Positions 1-9,508 of a DNA stretch of 64,000 nucleotides are shown here, piece by piece. The position numbers were made by a program, and so were the translations under genes. Under the pieces are notes generated by a model. That model was given only the letters and a program-made list of their open reading frames with translations. It was not told where the DNA came from and made no database searches. Source of the DNA: Leptospira semungkisensis (GTDB taxonomy: Bacteria > Spirochaetota > Leptospiria > Leptospirales > Leptospiraceae); NCBI RefSeq assembly GCF_004770055.1, contig NZ_RQEP01000019.1, positions 310,001 to 374,000 of the forward strand. The letters are read 5' to 3'. Numbering within the stretch: position 1 is the stretch's first letter; the number at the start of each line of letters is the position of its first letter.

Positions 1-1
1 C

Positions 2-730
2 GAAAGTATATTAGGAAAACTAGATAGAAGAGATACGGAAGAGGATTTTTCCTTTTTGAACGATGCAGAGCCGCAGACATTGGCCCATCTTCTCGCTCCG
101 GAACATACGCAAACAATTGCAGTTACCCTTGCCTTCTTGCAGCCTAAAAAAGCCGCTGAGACTTTGAAATTCCTCCCGAAAGAATTGCAGAGCAAAGTGG
201 CAGTTCGTCTCGCAAATACAACCAAGACTCATCCGGATGCAATCCGACAAATTGCAAAAGTCTTAAAGAAGAAGTACGAGCAAAGGGACAAATCCGAGTT
301 CAGCGAAGCAGGAGGAGCGGAAGCTCTCGCAAGCATCCTGAACCACATGGACAAATCCATGGAAGAAACGATCTTGAAAGAGTTAGAAGAGCATTCTCCG
401 GAACTTGCTTCTCAAGTGAGAGAAAAACTCTATACCTTCGAAGATGTGTTGCTACTCAATTCTAAGGAAATGCGAATCCTAATCAATCGATTGGGAGGAG
501 ATGATATCATCGCAGTTGCACTTAGAGGCGCTGCAGAAGGGATCAAGTCTCATTTCTTTGAGGCAATGTCAAAGAACCGAGCAAATGATATCCTGGAAGG
601 TATGGAAATCCGAGGCAAGGTAACTCTCAAAGAAATTACTGACGCGAGAAATAGTATTCTAACGCTTTTAAGAGATTTGGAAGAGACCGGCGAGATTATC
701 CTGAAAAAAGATTCGGAAGAATTTATTTAA
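2..730 (+). CDS. fliG: Flagellar motor switch protein FliG (5' truncated by window edge)
   Basis: FliG forms the upper C-ring of the flagellar rotor, linking the MS ring to FliM and meeting the stator through its C-terminal domain. The open frame runs back to the window edge (ESILGKLDRRD at bases 2-34), so the gene starts upstream and the TTG at 56 is internal. About 242 of the usual 330-340 residues are visible. The middle domain carries the EHPQT-type motif (here EHTQTIA). The C-terminal torque domain has the expected charged helix (ELASQVREKLYTFEDV) and the GKVTLKEI segment near the end. Leptospira genomes usually carry more than one fliG-like gene; which copy this is cannot be told here. 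The next gene follows after 19 bases. Confidence 0.93.
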   Translation, partial: ESILGKLDRRDTEEDFSFLNDAEPQTLAHLLAPEHTQTIAVTLAFLQPKKAAETLKFLPKELQSKVAVRLANTTKTHPDAIRQIAKVLKKKYEQRDKSEFSEAGGAEALASILNHMDKSMEETILKELEEHSPELASQVREKLYTFEDVLLLNSKEMRILINRLGGDDIIAVALRGAAEGIKSHFFEAMSKNRANDILEGMEIRGKVTLKEITDARNSILTLLRDLEETGEIILKKDSEEFI

Positions 731-749
731 TCCGGAGTAATTTAATTTT

Positions 750-1703
750 ATGAACAATATTTGGAAACGATTGGCAAAGCTTACAGTAGGTTTCCTGCTA
801 TTCCTTCTCATTGTAGTAGCAATCTATATCGGAGCAACCTGGGCTTCTGACAAACCCGTAAGTGAACTGCAACGATGGGCTGCACCTCCTTCTACATTTA
901 TCGATGTGCTCGGTATGAAAGTGCATTTGCGCGATGAAGGCCCTAAGACAGATCCTCATCCTCTTGTACTGATCCACGGAACAGCATCGTCCCTGCATAC
1001 TTGGGATGGTTGGACAGAAAATTTAAGATCTTCCCGCAGAGTAATTCGATTCGATATGCCTGCTTTCGGTTTAACAGGACCTTCTCCGGATCATAATTAT
1101 TCCATGGATCGATATGCAGAATTTGTAATGGCTGTTTTAGATCATCTAGAAATAAAACGTTCTATCATTGCTGGGAATTCTCTCGGCGGGAACATCGCTT
1201 GGTACACCGCTCTCAAGCATCCGGATCGCTTTGAAAAATTGATCTTAGTGGATTCCGGCGGATACAAAGCTGTATCACTTTCCGTCCCGATAGCATTTCG
1301 GATCGCGAGGATCCCGATACTTCGCAATATCGCAAACAGCATTTTACCCAGAAATATTATTGCTTCCAGTCTCAAAAATACCTACGGAGATCCTTCTAAA
1401 GTAACTGAAGAACAGATCGATCGATATTATGATCTCGCTTTAAGAGAAGGAAATCGAAAAGCATTGGGAGAGCGTTTCCAACAGATGAAACCCGGAGAGA
1501 TGGAAGATCGCATCCGCGAACTCCGTATCCCTACTCTGATCCTATGGGGAAAATTGGACCGCTTAGTTCCTCCGGAAAATGCGGAACGTTTTCATAAAGA
1601 CATTCCAGGAAGCAAACTTGTCTTCTTTGATACTCTGGGTCATATTCCGGAAGAAGAAGATCCGGTTCACACAGTGGAAGTTGTGAAAGATTTTATTAAG
1701 TAA
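750..1703 (+). CDS. Membrane-anchored alpha/beta hydrolase
   Basis: A 317-residue alpha/beta-hydrolase fold protein. One N-terminal hydrophobic segment (about residues 11-31) would anchor it to the inner membrane with the catalytic domain outside the cytoplasm. The oxyanion motif LIHGTASS is at 74-81. The nucleophile elbow is GNSLGG with Ser144, and the probable acid and base are Asp270 (GKLDRLVPP) and His298 (LGHIPEEEDP). Family members include esterases, lipases and C-C hydrolases, so the substrate cannot be named. It lies 19 bases after fliG on the same strand and may be read with it, but no functional link is implied. Confidence 0.85.
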   Translation: MNNIWKRLAKLTVGFLLFLLIVVAIYIGATWASDKPVSELQRWAAPPSTFIDVLGMKVHLRDEGPKTDPHPLVLIHGTASSLHTWDGWTENLRSSRRVIRFDMPAFGLTGPSPDHNYSMDRYAEFVMAVLDHLEIKRSIIAGNSLGGNIAWYTALKHPDRFEKLILVDSGGYKAVSLSVPIAFRIARIPILRNIANSILPRNIIASSLKNTYGDPSKVTEEQIDRYYDLALREGNRKALGERFQQMKPGEMEDRIRELRIPTLILWGKLDRLVPPENAERFHKDIPGSKLVFFDTLGHIPEEEDPVHTVEVVKDFIK

Positions 1704-1717
1704 GACGAGAGGAATTT

Positions 1718-1792
<75 letters not shown>

Positions 1793-1801
1793 TTTATGAA
1801 G

Positions 1802-1832
1802 AACATAATTTCCAAGCGATCTCGTGGGTCAA
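1802..1832 (-). promoter_or_regulatory. Candidate promoter of tRNA-Asp
   Basis: On the minus strand TTGACC (1827-1832) is followed 19 bases later by TATGTT (1802-1807), ten bases before the mature tRNA 5' end. The -35 is a 5/6 match to the sigma-70 consensus, while the -10 is weaker and the spacing is long. The position is right for a stable-RNA promoter; the call rests on similarity only. Confidence 0.4.
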
Positions 1833-1923
1833 TTCGTTTCTCTGAAAAAGGGATGAATTTTTAAGTCCCTTCCATAGCCTTTCCCAAAGATCGGTTTTTC
1901 CGATAGAAATCGGCCCAAGATAG

Positions 1924-2595
1924 ATGCTCCACGAAAAAAAGCCAAAGGATTTATTGGAAGATAGGATCTTCACTCTTTCTAATTTCCTATCCGTATCCAG
2001 AGTCCTACTTCTTCCTTTTTTCATTCAATTCACTCGAAAACATATAGAGTCCCCTCGTAGTGGTGAATATTTACTCCTTGCGATCGGTACCTGCGTTCTC
2101 GCAGTTCTCACTGATTTTCTGGATGGATTCTTGGCTCGTTTGCTCAGCCAAGAATCGGTATTAGGGAAATATTTAGATCCGATTTGCGATAAGATCGTAA
2201 CCATAGGCGGTCTTTCCGTGATCGTTCATTACTATCAATTTCCACTTTGGATCCTTCTCATTTATATCCTAAGAGAGCTCTTGGGAGTTTGGTTAGGTGG
2301 ATTTCTCTACTTAAAGAGAGGAATCCAAGGAAAACCGAACTGGTGGGGAAAATTCGGAGTCGGGCTCGTTGCAGTAAGCGTGCTCTGGTATATGACCCTT
2401 CCTCTGGTCGGTCCCCTTTTGGAAGAAACTCACTTCTTTCAGCATCCTGAATATTCGGGCTATGTCCTTGTTCTCATCCTGATCCTTGGCGTCGTTGCTT
2501 ATGCTCGCAGATACTGGGATATAGTTTTCCATCCGGAAAGATTCAAGTTGGATCCGGAAGACAAAAAGCAGAAGAAGAAATACCAACTGGTCTAA
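1924..2595 (+). CDS. CDP-alcohol phosphatidyltransferase (PgsA-like)
   Basis: An integral membrane enzyme of 223 residues that transfers a phosphatidyl group from CDP-diacylglycerol to an alcohol, most likely glycerol-3-phosphate in phosphatidylglycerol synthesis. The family signature DG-x2-AR-x8-G-x3-D-x3-D is complete: Asp67-Gly68, Ala71-Arg72, Gly81, Asp85 and Asp89, with an extra Asp at 64. Several hydrophobic segments follow. The N-terminus FTLSNFLSVSRVLLLP resembles the TIPNLLTLLRI start of PgsA. Cardiolipin or phosphatidylserine synthase activity cannot be excluded from sequence alone. It is flanked by two tRNA genes and does not look like part of an operon. Confidence 0.85.
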   Translation: MLHEKKPKDLLEDRIFTLSNFLSVSRVLLLPFFIQFTRKHIESPRSGEYLLLAIGTCVLAVLTDFLDGFLARLLSQESVLGKYLDPICDKIVTIGGLSVIVHYYQFPLWILLIYILRELLGVWLGGFLYLKRGIQGKPNWWGKFGVGLVAVSVLWYMTLPLVGPLLEETHFFQHPEYSGYVLVLILILGVVAYARRYWDIVFHPERFKLDPEDKKQKKKYQLV

Positions 2596-2619
2596 GTCGG
2601 AATACTTGATCGAATTTCC

Positions 2620-2647
2620 TTGACAGGTCCAAGCCCTCACCCATGCT
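2620..2647 (+). promoter_or_regulatory. Candidate promoter of tRNA-Leu
   Basis: A perfect -35 hexamer TTGACA (2620-2625) is followed after 16 bases by CATGCT (2642-2647). The expected start near 2654 would give a leader of about seven bases before the tRNA. The -10 matches consensus at only three positions, so the -35 and the geometry carry the call. Confidence 0.5.
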
Positions 2648-2658
2648 GTCAATCGCGA

Positions 2659-2745
<87 letters not shown>

Positions 2746-2805
2746 TGCTTCTACCTAAAAGACCTCTCCTCACTTCGAAAAAATCGAATCCTCAGTAGAA
2801 CTTTT

Positions 2806-3441
2806 ATGGCATCCGGTCCTCTCTCCGTTAAAGAATTCTTAGATAAAGCCAAACTTGTTTCTTATGGTTTTTTCGGATTACTTCTTCTTTTCCTCATTCT
2901 GTTCTTCTCCGCTCCCTTTCTCTTGGTATCGAAAGCGGATCCAAAAAAATCGGACGCACTCATCGTAGAAGCGATCGAAACTGGAAAAAAAGATAAGTTC
3001 AAACAAGCAGCTGCCCTCTGGAAAAAAGGCTTAGCCCCAGTTATCGTAGTATTATATTCTCCCGTTACTCCAGAATCCGATATAGGTATCTCCTCGGATG
3101 TAACGAACTCACTCCAAGCATACCTAACGTCTCTTGGAGTGGATGAAAATAAGGTCCTCGTGTACACAATCCAGGCTGGACCTCAGGAATTTCCCAAAAC
3201 ACTTCTGAAGATCGCCTTGGATCGTCAGTGGAAGACTTTTCTTCTCATAGGAAAGGAATTCGATTCGGCCACTCTTCTTCGTTTATATAGAAGCGTTTTG
3301 GAACCTGCTGAGATCTATATCGCAGTCTCCAAAGTGCCGGAAGGAATCGGCTCAAGCGACTGGTTTTTGAAACCTAAAAGCTTGGAGTCTATCTTAGGAA
3401 GACTCGCAAAGCATTTATATTTGATCATATTAGGAAATTAG
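2806..3441 (+). CDS. DUF218/YdcF-like membrane-anchored protein
   Basis: A protein of 211 residues from the ATG at 2806. The open frame extends upstream, but only into the tRNA-Leu gene, so earlier starts are rejected. An N-terminal membrane segment (about residues 16-38, [20 protein letters not shown]) is followed by [14 protein letters not shown], then [15 protein letters not shown]. This layout matches the DUF218 (SanA/ElyC/YdcF) fold, in which a Rossmann-like domain sits outside the inner membrane. Known members affect envelope integrity or lipid carrier use, but the biochemistry is poorly known. It ends two bases before lysS and is probably co-transcribed with it. Confidence 0.6.
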   Translation: MASGPLSVKEFLDKAKLVSYGFFGLLLLFLILFFSAPFLLVSKADPKKSDALIVEAIETGKKDKFKQAAALWKKGLAPVIVVLYSPVTPESDIGISSDVTNSLQAYLTSLGVDENKVLVYTIQAGPQEFPKTLLKIALDRQWKTFLLIGKEFDSATLLRLYRSVLEPAEIYIAVSKVPEGIGSSDWFLKPKSLESILGRLAKHLYLIILGN

Positions 3442-3443
3442 AA

Positions 3444-4943
3444 ATGTCTCAAGAACTCAAAGAAACGAACGAACTCATACAACAAAGGATCCAAAAAATC
3501 GAAGGCTTAAAGGAGAAGGGAATCGATCCCTACCCGATTCGGTTCTTTCCGGATTCAGACTCAGCTTCCTTGATCGAAGGCTATGCTAAGAATCCAAGCG
3601 GCCCGGACAAAAAGTTTCTCTTAGGCGGAAGACTTCATTCCAAGAGAGTCATGGGAAAGGCAAGCTTTGCCCATCTGAAAGACAAGAGTGGTGTCATCCA
3701 GCTCTATGCAACTAGAGATGATCTTGGAGAAGAGAATTATTCCTTATTCAAAAGTTTCGATTTGGGAGACCTGATCGGGATTGAAGGATATCTTTTCCAA
3801 ACCCAAAAGGGAGAGACGACTCTTCATTTAACCTCTGTCACTCTACTTGCAAAATGCATTCGCCCTCTTCCAGTTGTGAAAGAGAAAGACGGCGTTGTAT
3901 ATGATGCGTTCGCAGACGTGGAGCAAAGATATAGAATGCGCTACGTGGATCTAGTAGTCAACGATCAAGTACGAGATACATTCATTACAAGAAGTAAGAT
4001 CGTTTCTGAGATCCGCAATTTTCTCACTTCTGAAGGATTCTTAGAAGTAGAAACCCCAATGATGCAACCGATCGCAGGGGGAGCCGCAGCTAGACCTTTC
4101 GTCACTCATCATAATACTTTGGATATGCAGCTATTCCTAAGAATCGCGCCTGAGCTTTACTTAAAAAGGCTGATCGTAGGCGGACTCGACCGCGTCTTCG
4201 AATTAAATCGCAACTTCAGGAACGAAGGAACTTCTACCAAGCATAATCCAGAGTTCACCATGATGGAAGCTTATATGGCTTACGGCGATATGGGCAAGAT
4301 GTTAGAACTTACAGAGAAACTAATCACTCAGGTTGCCCAAAAGATCTGTGGTACTCTTAAGATTAAATACGGGAATGATCTCATCGATCTCAGCCCTCCT
4401 TGGAGAAGAGTGAAATACGTGGATATTATCAAAGAATATTCCGGAATAGACTTCTCCCAAGTAAAAACCTTAGAGGAAGCAAAAGAGAAAGCTTCTTCTG
4501 TCAAGGTAGATGCAAGCAAATGCACTTCTATATGGAAAGTTGCGGACGAAGTATTCTCGGAGAAAGCGGAGCCGAATCTTCTTCAACCAGTATTCGTTAC
4601 GGATTATCCGAAAGAGCTTTCTCCTCTAGCAAAATCAAATCCGAATAATCCAGGTTATGTGGAAAGATTCGAGCCTTATATCGTAGGCAGAGAGATCGGA
4701 AATGCTTTCTCAGAGCTAAACGATCCTTTCGATCAGAAAGAAAGATTCGAAGAGCAAGTAAAGCAGAGAGAAGCAGGAGACGACGAAGCGTTCATGATGG
4801 ACGAAGATTATATCCGAGCCCTCGAATACGGAATGCCACCTACGGGAGGACTTGGGATCGGAATAGACAGATTAGTAATGCTTCTTACCGATTCTCATTC
4901 GATTCGCGACACCATTCTCTTCCCGCTCATGAGACCGGAATAA
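3444..4943 (+). CDS. lysS: Lysyl-tRNA synthetase, class II
   Basis: Charges tRNA-Lys with lysine in the cytoplasm. The 499-residue length is normal for bacterial LysS. An N-terminal OB-fold anticodon-binding domain (about 60-160) precedes the class II catalytic core. Motif 2 reads [15 protein letters not shown] (about 256-270), with the HNPEFT form typical of LysS, and motif 3 reads [13 protein letters not shown] (about 467-480). The substrate-pocket segment [14 protein letters not shown] is also typical. The frame starts with ATG immediately after the DUF218-like gene. Confidence 0.97.
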   Translation: MSQELKETNELIQQRIQKIEGLKEKGIDPYPIRFFPDSDSASLIEGYAKNPSGPDKKFLLGGRLHSKRVMGKASFAHLKDKSGVIQLYATRDDLGEENYSLFKSFDLGDLIGIEGYLFQTQKGETTLHLTSVTLLAKCIRPLPVVKEKDGVVYDAFADVEQRYRMRYVDLVVNDQVRDTFITRSKIVSEIRNFLTSEGFLEVETPMMQPIAGGAAARPFVTHHNTLDMQLFLRIAPELYLKRLIVGGLDRVFELNRNFRNEGTSTKHNPEFTMMEAYMAYGDMGKMLELTEKLITQVAQKICGTLKIKYGNDLIDLSPPWRRVKYVDIIKEYSGIDFSQVKTLEEAKEKASSVKVDASKCTSIWKVADEVFSEKAEPNLLQPVFVTDYPKELSPLAKSNPNNPGYVERFEPYIVGREIGNAFSELNDPFDQKERFEEQVKQREAGDDEAFMMDEDYIRALEYGMPPTGGLGIGIDRLVMLLTDSHSIRDTILFPLMRPE

Positions 4944-4979
4944 GAAAAAACTAAATTAGTGATTCGTAATCATTAATTT
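4942..4979 (-). terminator. Rho-independent terminator of the 4956-5501 gene, inside its coding end
   Basis: On the minus strand a 12-bp stem (4968-4979 with 4953-4964, one G-T wobble, three-base loop) is followed at once by AGTTTTTTCTTA. The stop codon of the minus-strand lipoprotein gene (4956-4958) lies within the stem. Because lysS converges from the other side, the hairpin may act in both directions, but the U-tract favours the minus direction. Confidence 0.7.
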
Positions 4980-5501
4980 AGACTGGGCATCCAGTTTTTC
5001 TTTCAGATCCTTTAGAAGGGATTTCAGACCATCCGCATTCGAAGCAGAAAGCGCGAAAGTGGTCGTATTATCTCTGGAAGAAAAACTCAATTGGATCTCT
5101 TTCGCGTTTAATACCTTATCCGTTAAATCCGCAGGAAGAATGGAAACGACTCGAACTGTATCTCCGAAGTCGGTAGAAGTCTTTCTGAGATTATGCCAGG
5201 TTTGATCCAACTTGATCGAGATCCCGATCGGAAAGCTTTCCTCGAAGGAACTCATATAGTATTCGATAAAGAGAGGCTTATCTCCCGTCTTATTATTTAA
5301 GATTCCCTTAAAATTCAAAGATCCGGGTTTACCCTGACTGCAAAACCAAGACGTAGGACAAAGCGGCCCGGAACGTAAAACTGTCTGCTCCACTACCGGC
5401 TCCGGCAAAACCTGGATTCTTGCAGAACAACCCGGAAGAGCGATAACTAGGAAGGAAAGAAAAAGGGACGCGATAGAAGGAAGAGAAATTCGGGCAAACA
5501 T
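4956..5501 (-). CDS. Hypothetical lipoprotein
   Basis: A predicted lipoprotein of 181 residues. A hydrophobic signal segment (about 10-22) leads to the lipobox ALPGC with Cys25 as the lipidated residue. The mature part is predicted mixed alpha/beta with no motif I recognise. It contains a short cysteine pair (GPLCPTSWFC) that could form a disulfide. Homology is likely limited to Leptospira, though this could not be checked. It converges on lysS and is divergent from serA. Confidence 0.75.
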   Translation of the reverse strand: MFARISLPSIASLFLSFLVIALPGCSARIQVLPEPVVEQTVLRSGPLCPTSWFCSQGKPGSLNFKGILNNKTGDKPLFIEYYMSSFEESFPIGISIKLDQTWHNLRKTSTDFGDTVRVVSILPADLTDKVLNAKEIQLSFSSRDNTTTFALSASNADGLKSLLKDLKEKLDAQSKLMITNH

Positions 5502-5620
5502 GAGTCGGATATAAATCTCCCAGGTAGATTTTCAGCTCCATTCTTCCCCACTTGCCTGAAAGGTGAAGTAAAAAATCCGTTTTCAGAGAAGCAGTGGAAA
5601 AGTTCCATGGCAATAGAACT

Positions 5621-6844
5621 ATGATTTCCTATCCAAAAGAAAAGATCAATGTCCTCCTGCTGGAAAACGTGCACCAAGATGCATTCAACCTCTTCCAAAA
5701 AGACGGTTTCAATGTTCGCCTTCTTCCCCAAGCGCTGAGCGAGGAAGAGCTTTTGAAAGAGATCGAAAATGTTCATGTTCTCGGTATCAGAAGTAAGACC
5801 AATGTTACCGCTCCGGTTTTGAATAAGGCGAAACGACTGATGACCGTAGGCTGCTTTTGCATAGGCACAAACCAAGTGAATCTGGCAGAAGCGGAGAAGA
5901 AGGGAATTCCCGTTTTCAATGCTCCCTACTCTAATACTCGTTCCGTAGCTGAATTAGTAATCGCAGAAGTCGTAATGTTAGCCAGAAGAGTTCCGGATCA
6001 TATTCGAAACACCCACGGCGGGGTCTGGAATAAGATCTCTAAAAATTGCTTCGAAGTCCGAGGAAAGACCTTAGGAATCGTAGGATACGGACATATAGGA
6101 AGCCAAGTTTCCGTCCTCGCGGAAGCGATGGGCCTGAAAGTGGTTTATTATGATGTGCAGACTGTACTTCCTTTAGGAAATGCAACTCCGATCGACTCTT
6201 ACCAAGAGTTACTTTCTGTTTCTGATTTCGTTACCTTCCATGTTCCTGAAACTCCGGAAACGATGAATCTTTACGGAGCAAAAGAGATCAAAGCCACCAA
6301 GAAAGGCGCTTATATCATAAATTTATCCCGAGGAAAGGTAGTAGATCTGGAGGCATTGGCCGACTCGATCAAGGCGGGCCATATTGCAGGAGCAGGAGTA
6401 GATGTTTTTCCGGAAGAACCGGAATCCAATAACGATCCGTTTATCACTCCTATGCAGAATCTACAAAACGTGATCTTGACCCCTCATATCGGAGGCTCTA
6501 CAGAAGAGGCTCAGAAGAATATAGGTTCAGAGGTTGCGAGTAAACTTTTGAAATTTGTAAACAATGGTTCTACTACGTTTGCGGTGAATTTTCCGAATCT
6601 GGAATTGAACCCGATCCCGCAGGGAATGTACAGGATCCTAAACGTTCACAAGAACCAACCTGGATTCTTGAAAGATATCAACAGCATGGTTTCGGAAATT
6701 GGGGCCAATATCAGTTCTCAACATCTGGGAACTAGCGCAGAAATCGGATATCTTTCTATGGTCATCAATATGAACGTAGGCGACGAGCTGAAGGAAAGAA
6801 TAGAGAAACATCCCGGTTCCATCAAAACCAGAATTCTCTACTGA
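5621..6844 (+). CDS. serA: D-3-phosphoglycerate dehydrogenase
   Basis: Oxidises 3-phosphoglycerate to 3-phosphohydroxypyruvate with NAD, the first step of serine synthesis. From the ATG at 5621 the protein has 407 residues and aligns from its start with E. coli SerA (KINVLLLENVHQ); an in-frame GTG at 5594 would add nine residues. The family segment VGCFCIGTNQVNL is present. The NAD-binding GYGHIGSQV is near residue 155. The catalytic Arg (LSRGKVVD), Glu (VFPEEPE) and His (LTPHIGGSTEEA) are all retained. A C-terminal ACT-type domain (about 335-407) suggests serine feedback control. The length matches the short E. coli type rather than the long ASB-domain type. Confidence 0.95.
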   Translation: MISYPKEKINVLLLENVHQDAFNLFQKDGFNVRLLPQALSEEELLKEIENVHVLGIRSKTNVTAPVLNKAKRLMTVGCFCIGTNQVNLAEAEKKGIPVFNAPYSNTRSVAELVIAEVVMLARRVPDHIRNTHGGVWNKISKNCFEVRGKTLGIVGYGHIGSQVSVLAEAMGLKVVYYDVQTVLPLGNATPIDSYQELLSVSDFVTFHVPETPETMNLYGAKEIKATKKGAYIINLSRGKVVDLEALADSIKAGHIAGAGVDVFPEEPESNNDPFITPMQNLQNVILTPHIGGSTEEAQKNIGSEVASKLLKFVNNGSTTFAVNFPNLELNPIPQGMYRILNVHKNQPGFLKDINSMVSEIGANISSQHLGTSAEIGYLSMVINMNVGDELKERIEKHPGSIKTRILY

Positions 6845-7339
6845 AACCTTCCTGCATTTTGTTTGGTTTGGTCTAAGATCGCTTAGGCCAAACACTTACG
6901 TTTGTATTCTCTCAGGGAAACGATCCCGCTCTTTTAGAAAAGCGATTTCGGAATAAAATATTTCCAAACTAAGAACTAAATGGAACCATTTCGCTTAATA
7001 AATTAGCATTTGAACCTTTGCATATTGGAAGAAGTTTCCTAAATGCAAGATCTCATTTCTCCTACAAAGCTCTGTTTACACTTTCAAAAACCTAGAAATC
7101 CATTCAATCTCCTGCTACATTTCCGAATTCGTTCGTTATATTAGAGAAAGACATAATATTTTAGTGCATTGCACGAATTTCTTCCGATCCCCAGCCAAAT
7201 AAGGAATTACTGGTATAGAACTTGCTTCTTAAGTAAGGAGCGCTGGTCCGATGGATTTTCTCGATATCGTAAGGGGATCTTAATCGGAACGTAAGCGATC
7301 TAAATTAACCTTCAAAGGAATGATCGGGAGGACGCCGCC
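6845..7339. other. Gene-free stretch between serA and the PilZ-like gene
   Basis: About 495 bases with no convincing ORF. Just after serA lies an 11-bp hairpin with one wobble (6867-6877 with 6882-6892, loop ATCG), but no U-tract follows, so it may be a factor-dependent terminator or a 3' stabiliser. A short inverted repeat GTGCA-T-TGCAC lies near 7160. The last 140 bases before the next gene have several short self-complementary segments. I recognise no riboswitch or small RNA family here. Confidence 0.5.
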
Positions 7340-7645
7340 ATGAAATACAATAGAATCCCTTCTACCCTTAATGTAGGCTTTCAGGTGCTGGACAATTCCA
7401 AGCTCAGGATTGCGGAAAATGTTCTGGTGGGAATCGTTCATAGAACGGACATCCCAATGGAACCAGGAACCAACCTATTCGTAAAAGTAGGAATGATCAG
7501 CCTATCAGGGTCCATTGATATCCCTATGAAAGTCATCAAGTGTGACCGAGTTTCCGATTCGGAATATGATGTTTTTCTGAATTATACGGAAAAGGATTTT
7601 GCTAAGATCCGAGAAATAGAAGTCCTGATCCAAGACCTGGCTTAA
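7340..7645 (+). CDS. Small PilZ-like protein, function unknown
   Basis: A 101-residue protein with a strong ribosome-binding site (GGGAGG, nine bases before the ATG). The alternating hydrophobic pattern predicts a beta barrel followed by a short helix (EKDFAKIREIEVLIQ), the layout of PilZ domains. However, the c-di-GMP-binding RxxxR and D/NxSxxG motifs are absent. It could be a degenerate PilZ domain with a partner-binding role or an unrelated small barrel. It stands alone downstream of a long untranslated region. Confidence 0.6.
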   Translation: MKYNRIPSTLNVGFQVLDNSKLRIAENVLVGIVHRTDIPMEPGTNLFVKVGMISLSGSIDIPMKVIKCDRVSDSEYDVFLNYTEKDFAKIREIEVLIQDLA

Positions 7646-7676
7646 GCCGCTATCTTTTTCTCATCGGATACAAAAA

Positions 7677-7702
7677 CACCGGGGACATCCCCGGTGGTGA
7701 TC
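7677..7702. terminator. Bidirectional hairpin terminator
   Basis: CACCGGGG (7677-7684) and CCCCGGTG (7689-7696) form a perfect 8-bp GC-rich stem with a four-base loop. On the minus strand it is followed directly by TTTTTG, a good terminator for the 7743-7952 gene. On the plus strand GTGATCTTTT follows and may stop the PilZ-like transcript. A closely similar hairpin occurs at 29326-29344. Confidence 0.8.
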
Positions 7703-7742
7703 TTTTAGACTCTTTGAGAATTCTCTCTCAGAGACAGATTGT

Positions 7743-7952
7743 TTAGGCTACGAATAGATCCGCTTTCTGGATCATTGTTAAGGAAATTTTACTTGGGCTG
7801 GATTTTTCTGGGAAGTAAACGATTTCTTCTCCGATGAGTCTGCGATTTTTATCCAATTCGACTACGGAACCGTCTTTTAGATGTAAGATGATATCGATTC
7901 CACGATAGTTCACGTATCTTTCTAATTGCTCTTTAAATTTGCTGCTCACCAT
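7743..7952 (-). CDS. Small hypothetical protein
   Basis: A 69-residue protein with a clear ribosome-binding site (AGGGAG, seven bases upstream of the ATG) and a terminator just downstream, both supporting a real gene. It consists mostly of predicted beta strands (RGIDIILHLKDGSVVELDKNRRLIGEEIVYF) after a short N-terminal helix. No domain or catalytic motif is recognisable. It might be a small ligand- or protein-binding module, but no function can be assigned. Confidence 0.6.
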   Translation of the reverse strand: MVSSKFKEQLERYVNYRGIDIILHLKDGSVVELDKNRRLIGEEIVYFPEKSSPSKISLTMIQKADLFVA

Positions 7953-8122
7953 GTGCGCTCCCTACTACCAAACGTTGGGAGGAAGCGTATTTGAGTACGG
8001 TAAAAGTACAAGTTTTTTTTATTTAATTCCTCATAAATTCTTTATGTCTCAAGAATTTTTAGTACTTAACATCCGTGAATAAATTTTACGTTAGACGACA
8101 CCCAGTAGTACGTTAAACTTAT

Positions 8123-9013
8123 TTACTTCAAATTTGTTTGGTAGAATTCACGAAGAAGGCCAACCACCGCTTCCGGACGATCGTGATGCATATTATGGCC
8201 AGCATCTTCAATCTCAGTATATGTTAAATCTTTAATATGAGAAAAGACTTCTTTCGAATCATCCAAGGCCAAGTGGGTTTTCTTTCCATAGATTACCAGA
8301 ACCGGGCAGGAAATGCTTTCCCAAAGATGTCTAGTAAATTGAGGACTAATAAAAACAGGAGGACCATTTTTATAAGAAGGATCGCTCTTCCACATAAACC
8401 CATCCTCGCTGGGTTTAGTTAAGGTTTCCGTAATCTTTAAAAGTCTATCTTCAGGAAGTCTAGGATACATTGGAGCAAGCCTTGCTGCAGCCTCCGCGAC
8501 AGACCGAAAACTTTTTTGGCGCTTTCTATCCTTCCCTGCAAGACTGATCTCCCAGGAATCCAGCCAAGATCGGAACCTTCTCCTTTCTTTTTCAGGATCC
8601 GGAATCGAACTGAATCCTTCCAAGGCGACTAAACTTTCCACTCTGTCGGGATAAAGGCCGGCAATCCGAGAACCCAAACCTCCTCCCATGGAATGACCTA
8701 AGATATGGAATTTTTCAGGTAAGAATTGAGTGATGAAGCTTCTAGTATCCACAAGAGGAAGCATGAAATGATAGAAACCTTCTCTCAGCCATTCAGAGTC
8801 GCCATGTCCTCGATAATCGAAGCGATAGAGATCGAAATATTCGGAGAGAAATTCTTCTTGGAACAGGAATGTTTGAGAGGAATCCATGAAGCCGTGAAGC
8901 ATGAGCAACGCTCTGCCTTTTCCGTTATCTCTCTTTGCATAAGCGAGTTTATATCCGCCGGATTCGAAAAAGCCGGTTTCCTGCTTCGTGTTTTTAGGGT
9001 CAGTCAATTCCAT
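8123..9013 (-). CDS. Alpha/beta hydrolase
   Basis: A soluble 296-residue alpha/beta hydrolase. The oxyanion motif LHGFMDSS is near 39-46, DYRGHGDSE near 66-74, and the nucleophile elbow GHSMGGG has Ser108. The catalytic His lies in [12 protein letters not shown] near the C-terminus and the acid is probably in the [13 protein letters not shown] segment. The substrate is unknown. It is the last gene of a three-gene minus-strand unit, nine bases after the DUF309 gene, so it should be co-expressed with the aldo/keto reductase and the DUF309 protein. Confidence 0.88.
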   Translation of the reverse strand: MELTDPKNTKQETGFFESGGYKLAYAKRDNGKGRALLMLHGFMDSSQTFLFQEEFLSEYFDLYRFDYRGHGDSEWLREGFYHFMLPLVDTRSFITQFLPEKFHILGHSMGGGLGSRIAGLYPDRVESLVALEGFSSIPDPEKERRRFRSWLDSWEISLAGKDRKRQKSFRSVAEAAARLAPMYPRLPEDRLLKITETLTKPSEDGFMWKSDPSYKNGPPVFISPQFTRHLWESISCPVLVIYGKKTHLALDDSKEVFSHIKDLTYTEIEDAGHNMHHDRPEAVVGLLREFYQTNLK

Positions 9014-9022
9014 AATCCGGAT

Positions 9023-9508
9023 TCATTGTATATTAAAAACGAAAGGTGCAAACCATTCCTTTCCGTCAGTCTGGAATTTTGGAAGAGAAAGTCTTCTAAT
9101 TTGTTCGATATCCCAACTTTCTTCTCCCGAAAATAAGGACAAGAGTCCATTTAGAAATTCGATGATGTCTCTGTTCCATTCTTCTCCAATGGAAGACAGT
9201 TCTCCTGTAGAAGCAAGGCTCTCGAATTTTTGCTTCGCCTTCTCCGCTTGCATTTTAGCGCCTCGAATATTAGGCTTAACGAAAATCTTATTTAAGGAAA
9301 TCGCAAGTTGGATCCATCCATGCAGCAGAAAGCGTCTGCCTCCAGTCTCCTTCTTCCATTGAAATTCAAATACTTCATGGAGCTCGAAATATCTTCCGTC
9401 CAAGTAAAGTTTTCTTCCTTGTGACCAAGCAAAATCGAAAGTAGAGTTTGCCTCTTTTTCCGTTTTGATCTTTTCTAGAATAGAGAGTATTTCCGGATCA
9501 AATTCCAT
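9023..9508 (-). CDS. DUF309 domain protein
   Basis: A 161-residue protein with the DUF309 core at about 32-75. The pattern LYLDGRYFELHEVFEFQW contains the family Glu42, His44, Glu45 and Trp51, followed by FLLHGWIQLAISLNK. The domain is an all-helical bundle; the conserved Glu/His residues suggest metal binding, but no activity has been established to my knowledge. Its start overlaps the end of the aldo/keto reductase gene by 11 bases, so translational coupling is likely. Confidence 0.85.
   Translation of the reverse strand: MEFDPEILSILEKIKTEKEANSTFDFAWSQGRKLYLDGRYFELHEVFEFQWKKETGGRRFLLHGWIQLAISLNKIFVKPNIRGAKMQAEKAKQKFESLASTGELSSIGEEWNRDIIEFLNGLLSLFSGEESWDIEQIRRLSLPKFQTDGKEWFAPFVFNIQ

Noticed and set aside
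56..730. FliG gene starting at TTG 56
   Set aside because: The frame is open to base 2 and the upstream residues match the FliG family, so the TTG is internal and the gene begins before the window.
5447..5875. 142-residue ORF on the minus strand
   Set aside because: It overlaps the start of serA and the lipoprotein gene in another frame and has no recognisable motif; a shadow.
6867..6892. Rho-independent terminator of serA
   Set aside because: The 11-bp hairpin is real but no U-tract follows on either strand, so it is described only as a stem-loop.
8726..9362. Plus-strand ORFs of 124-136 residues
   Set aside because: They lie antisense to the hydrolase and DUF309 genes, both well supported.
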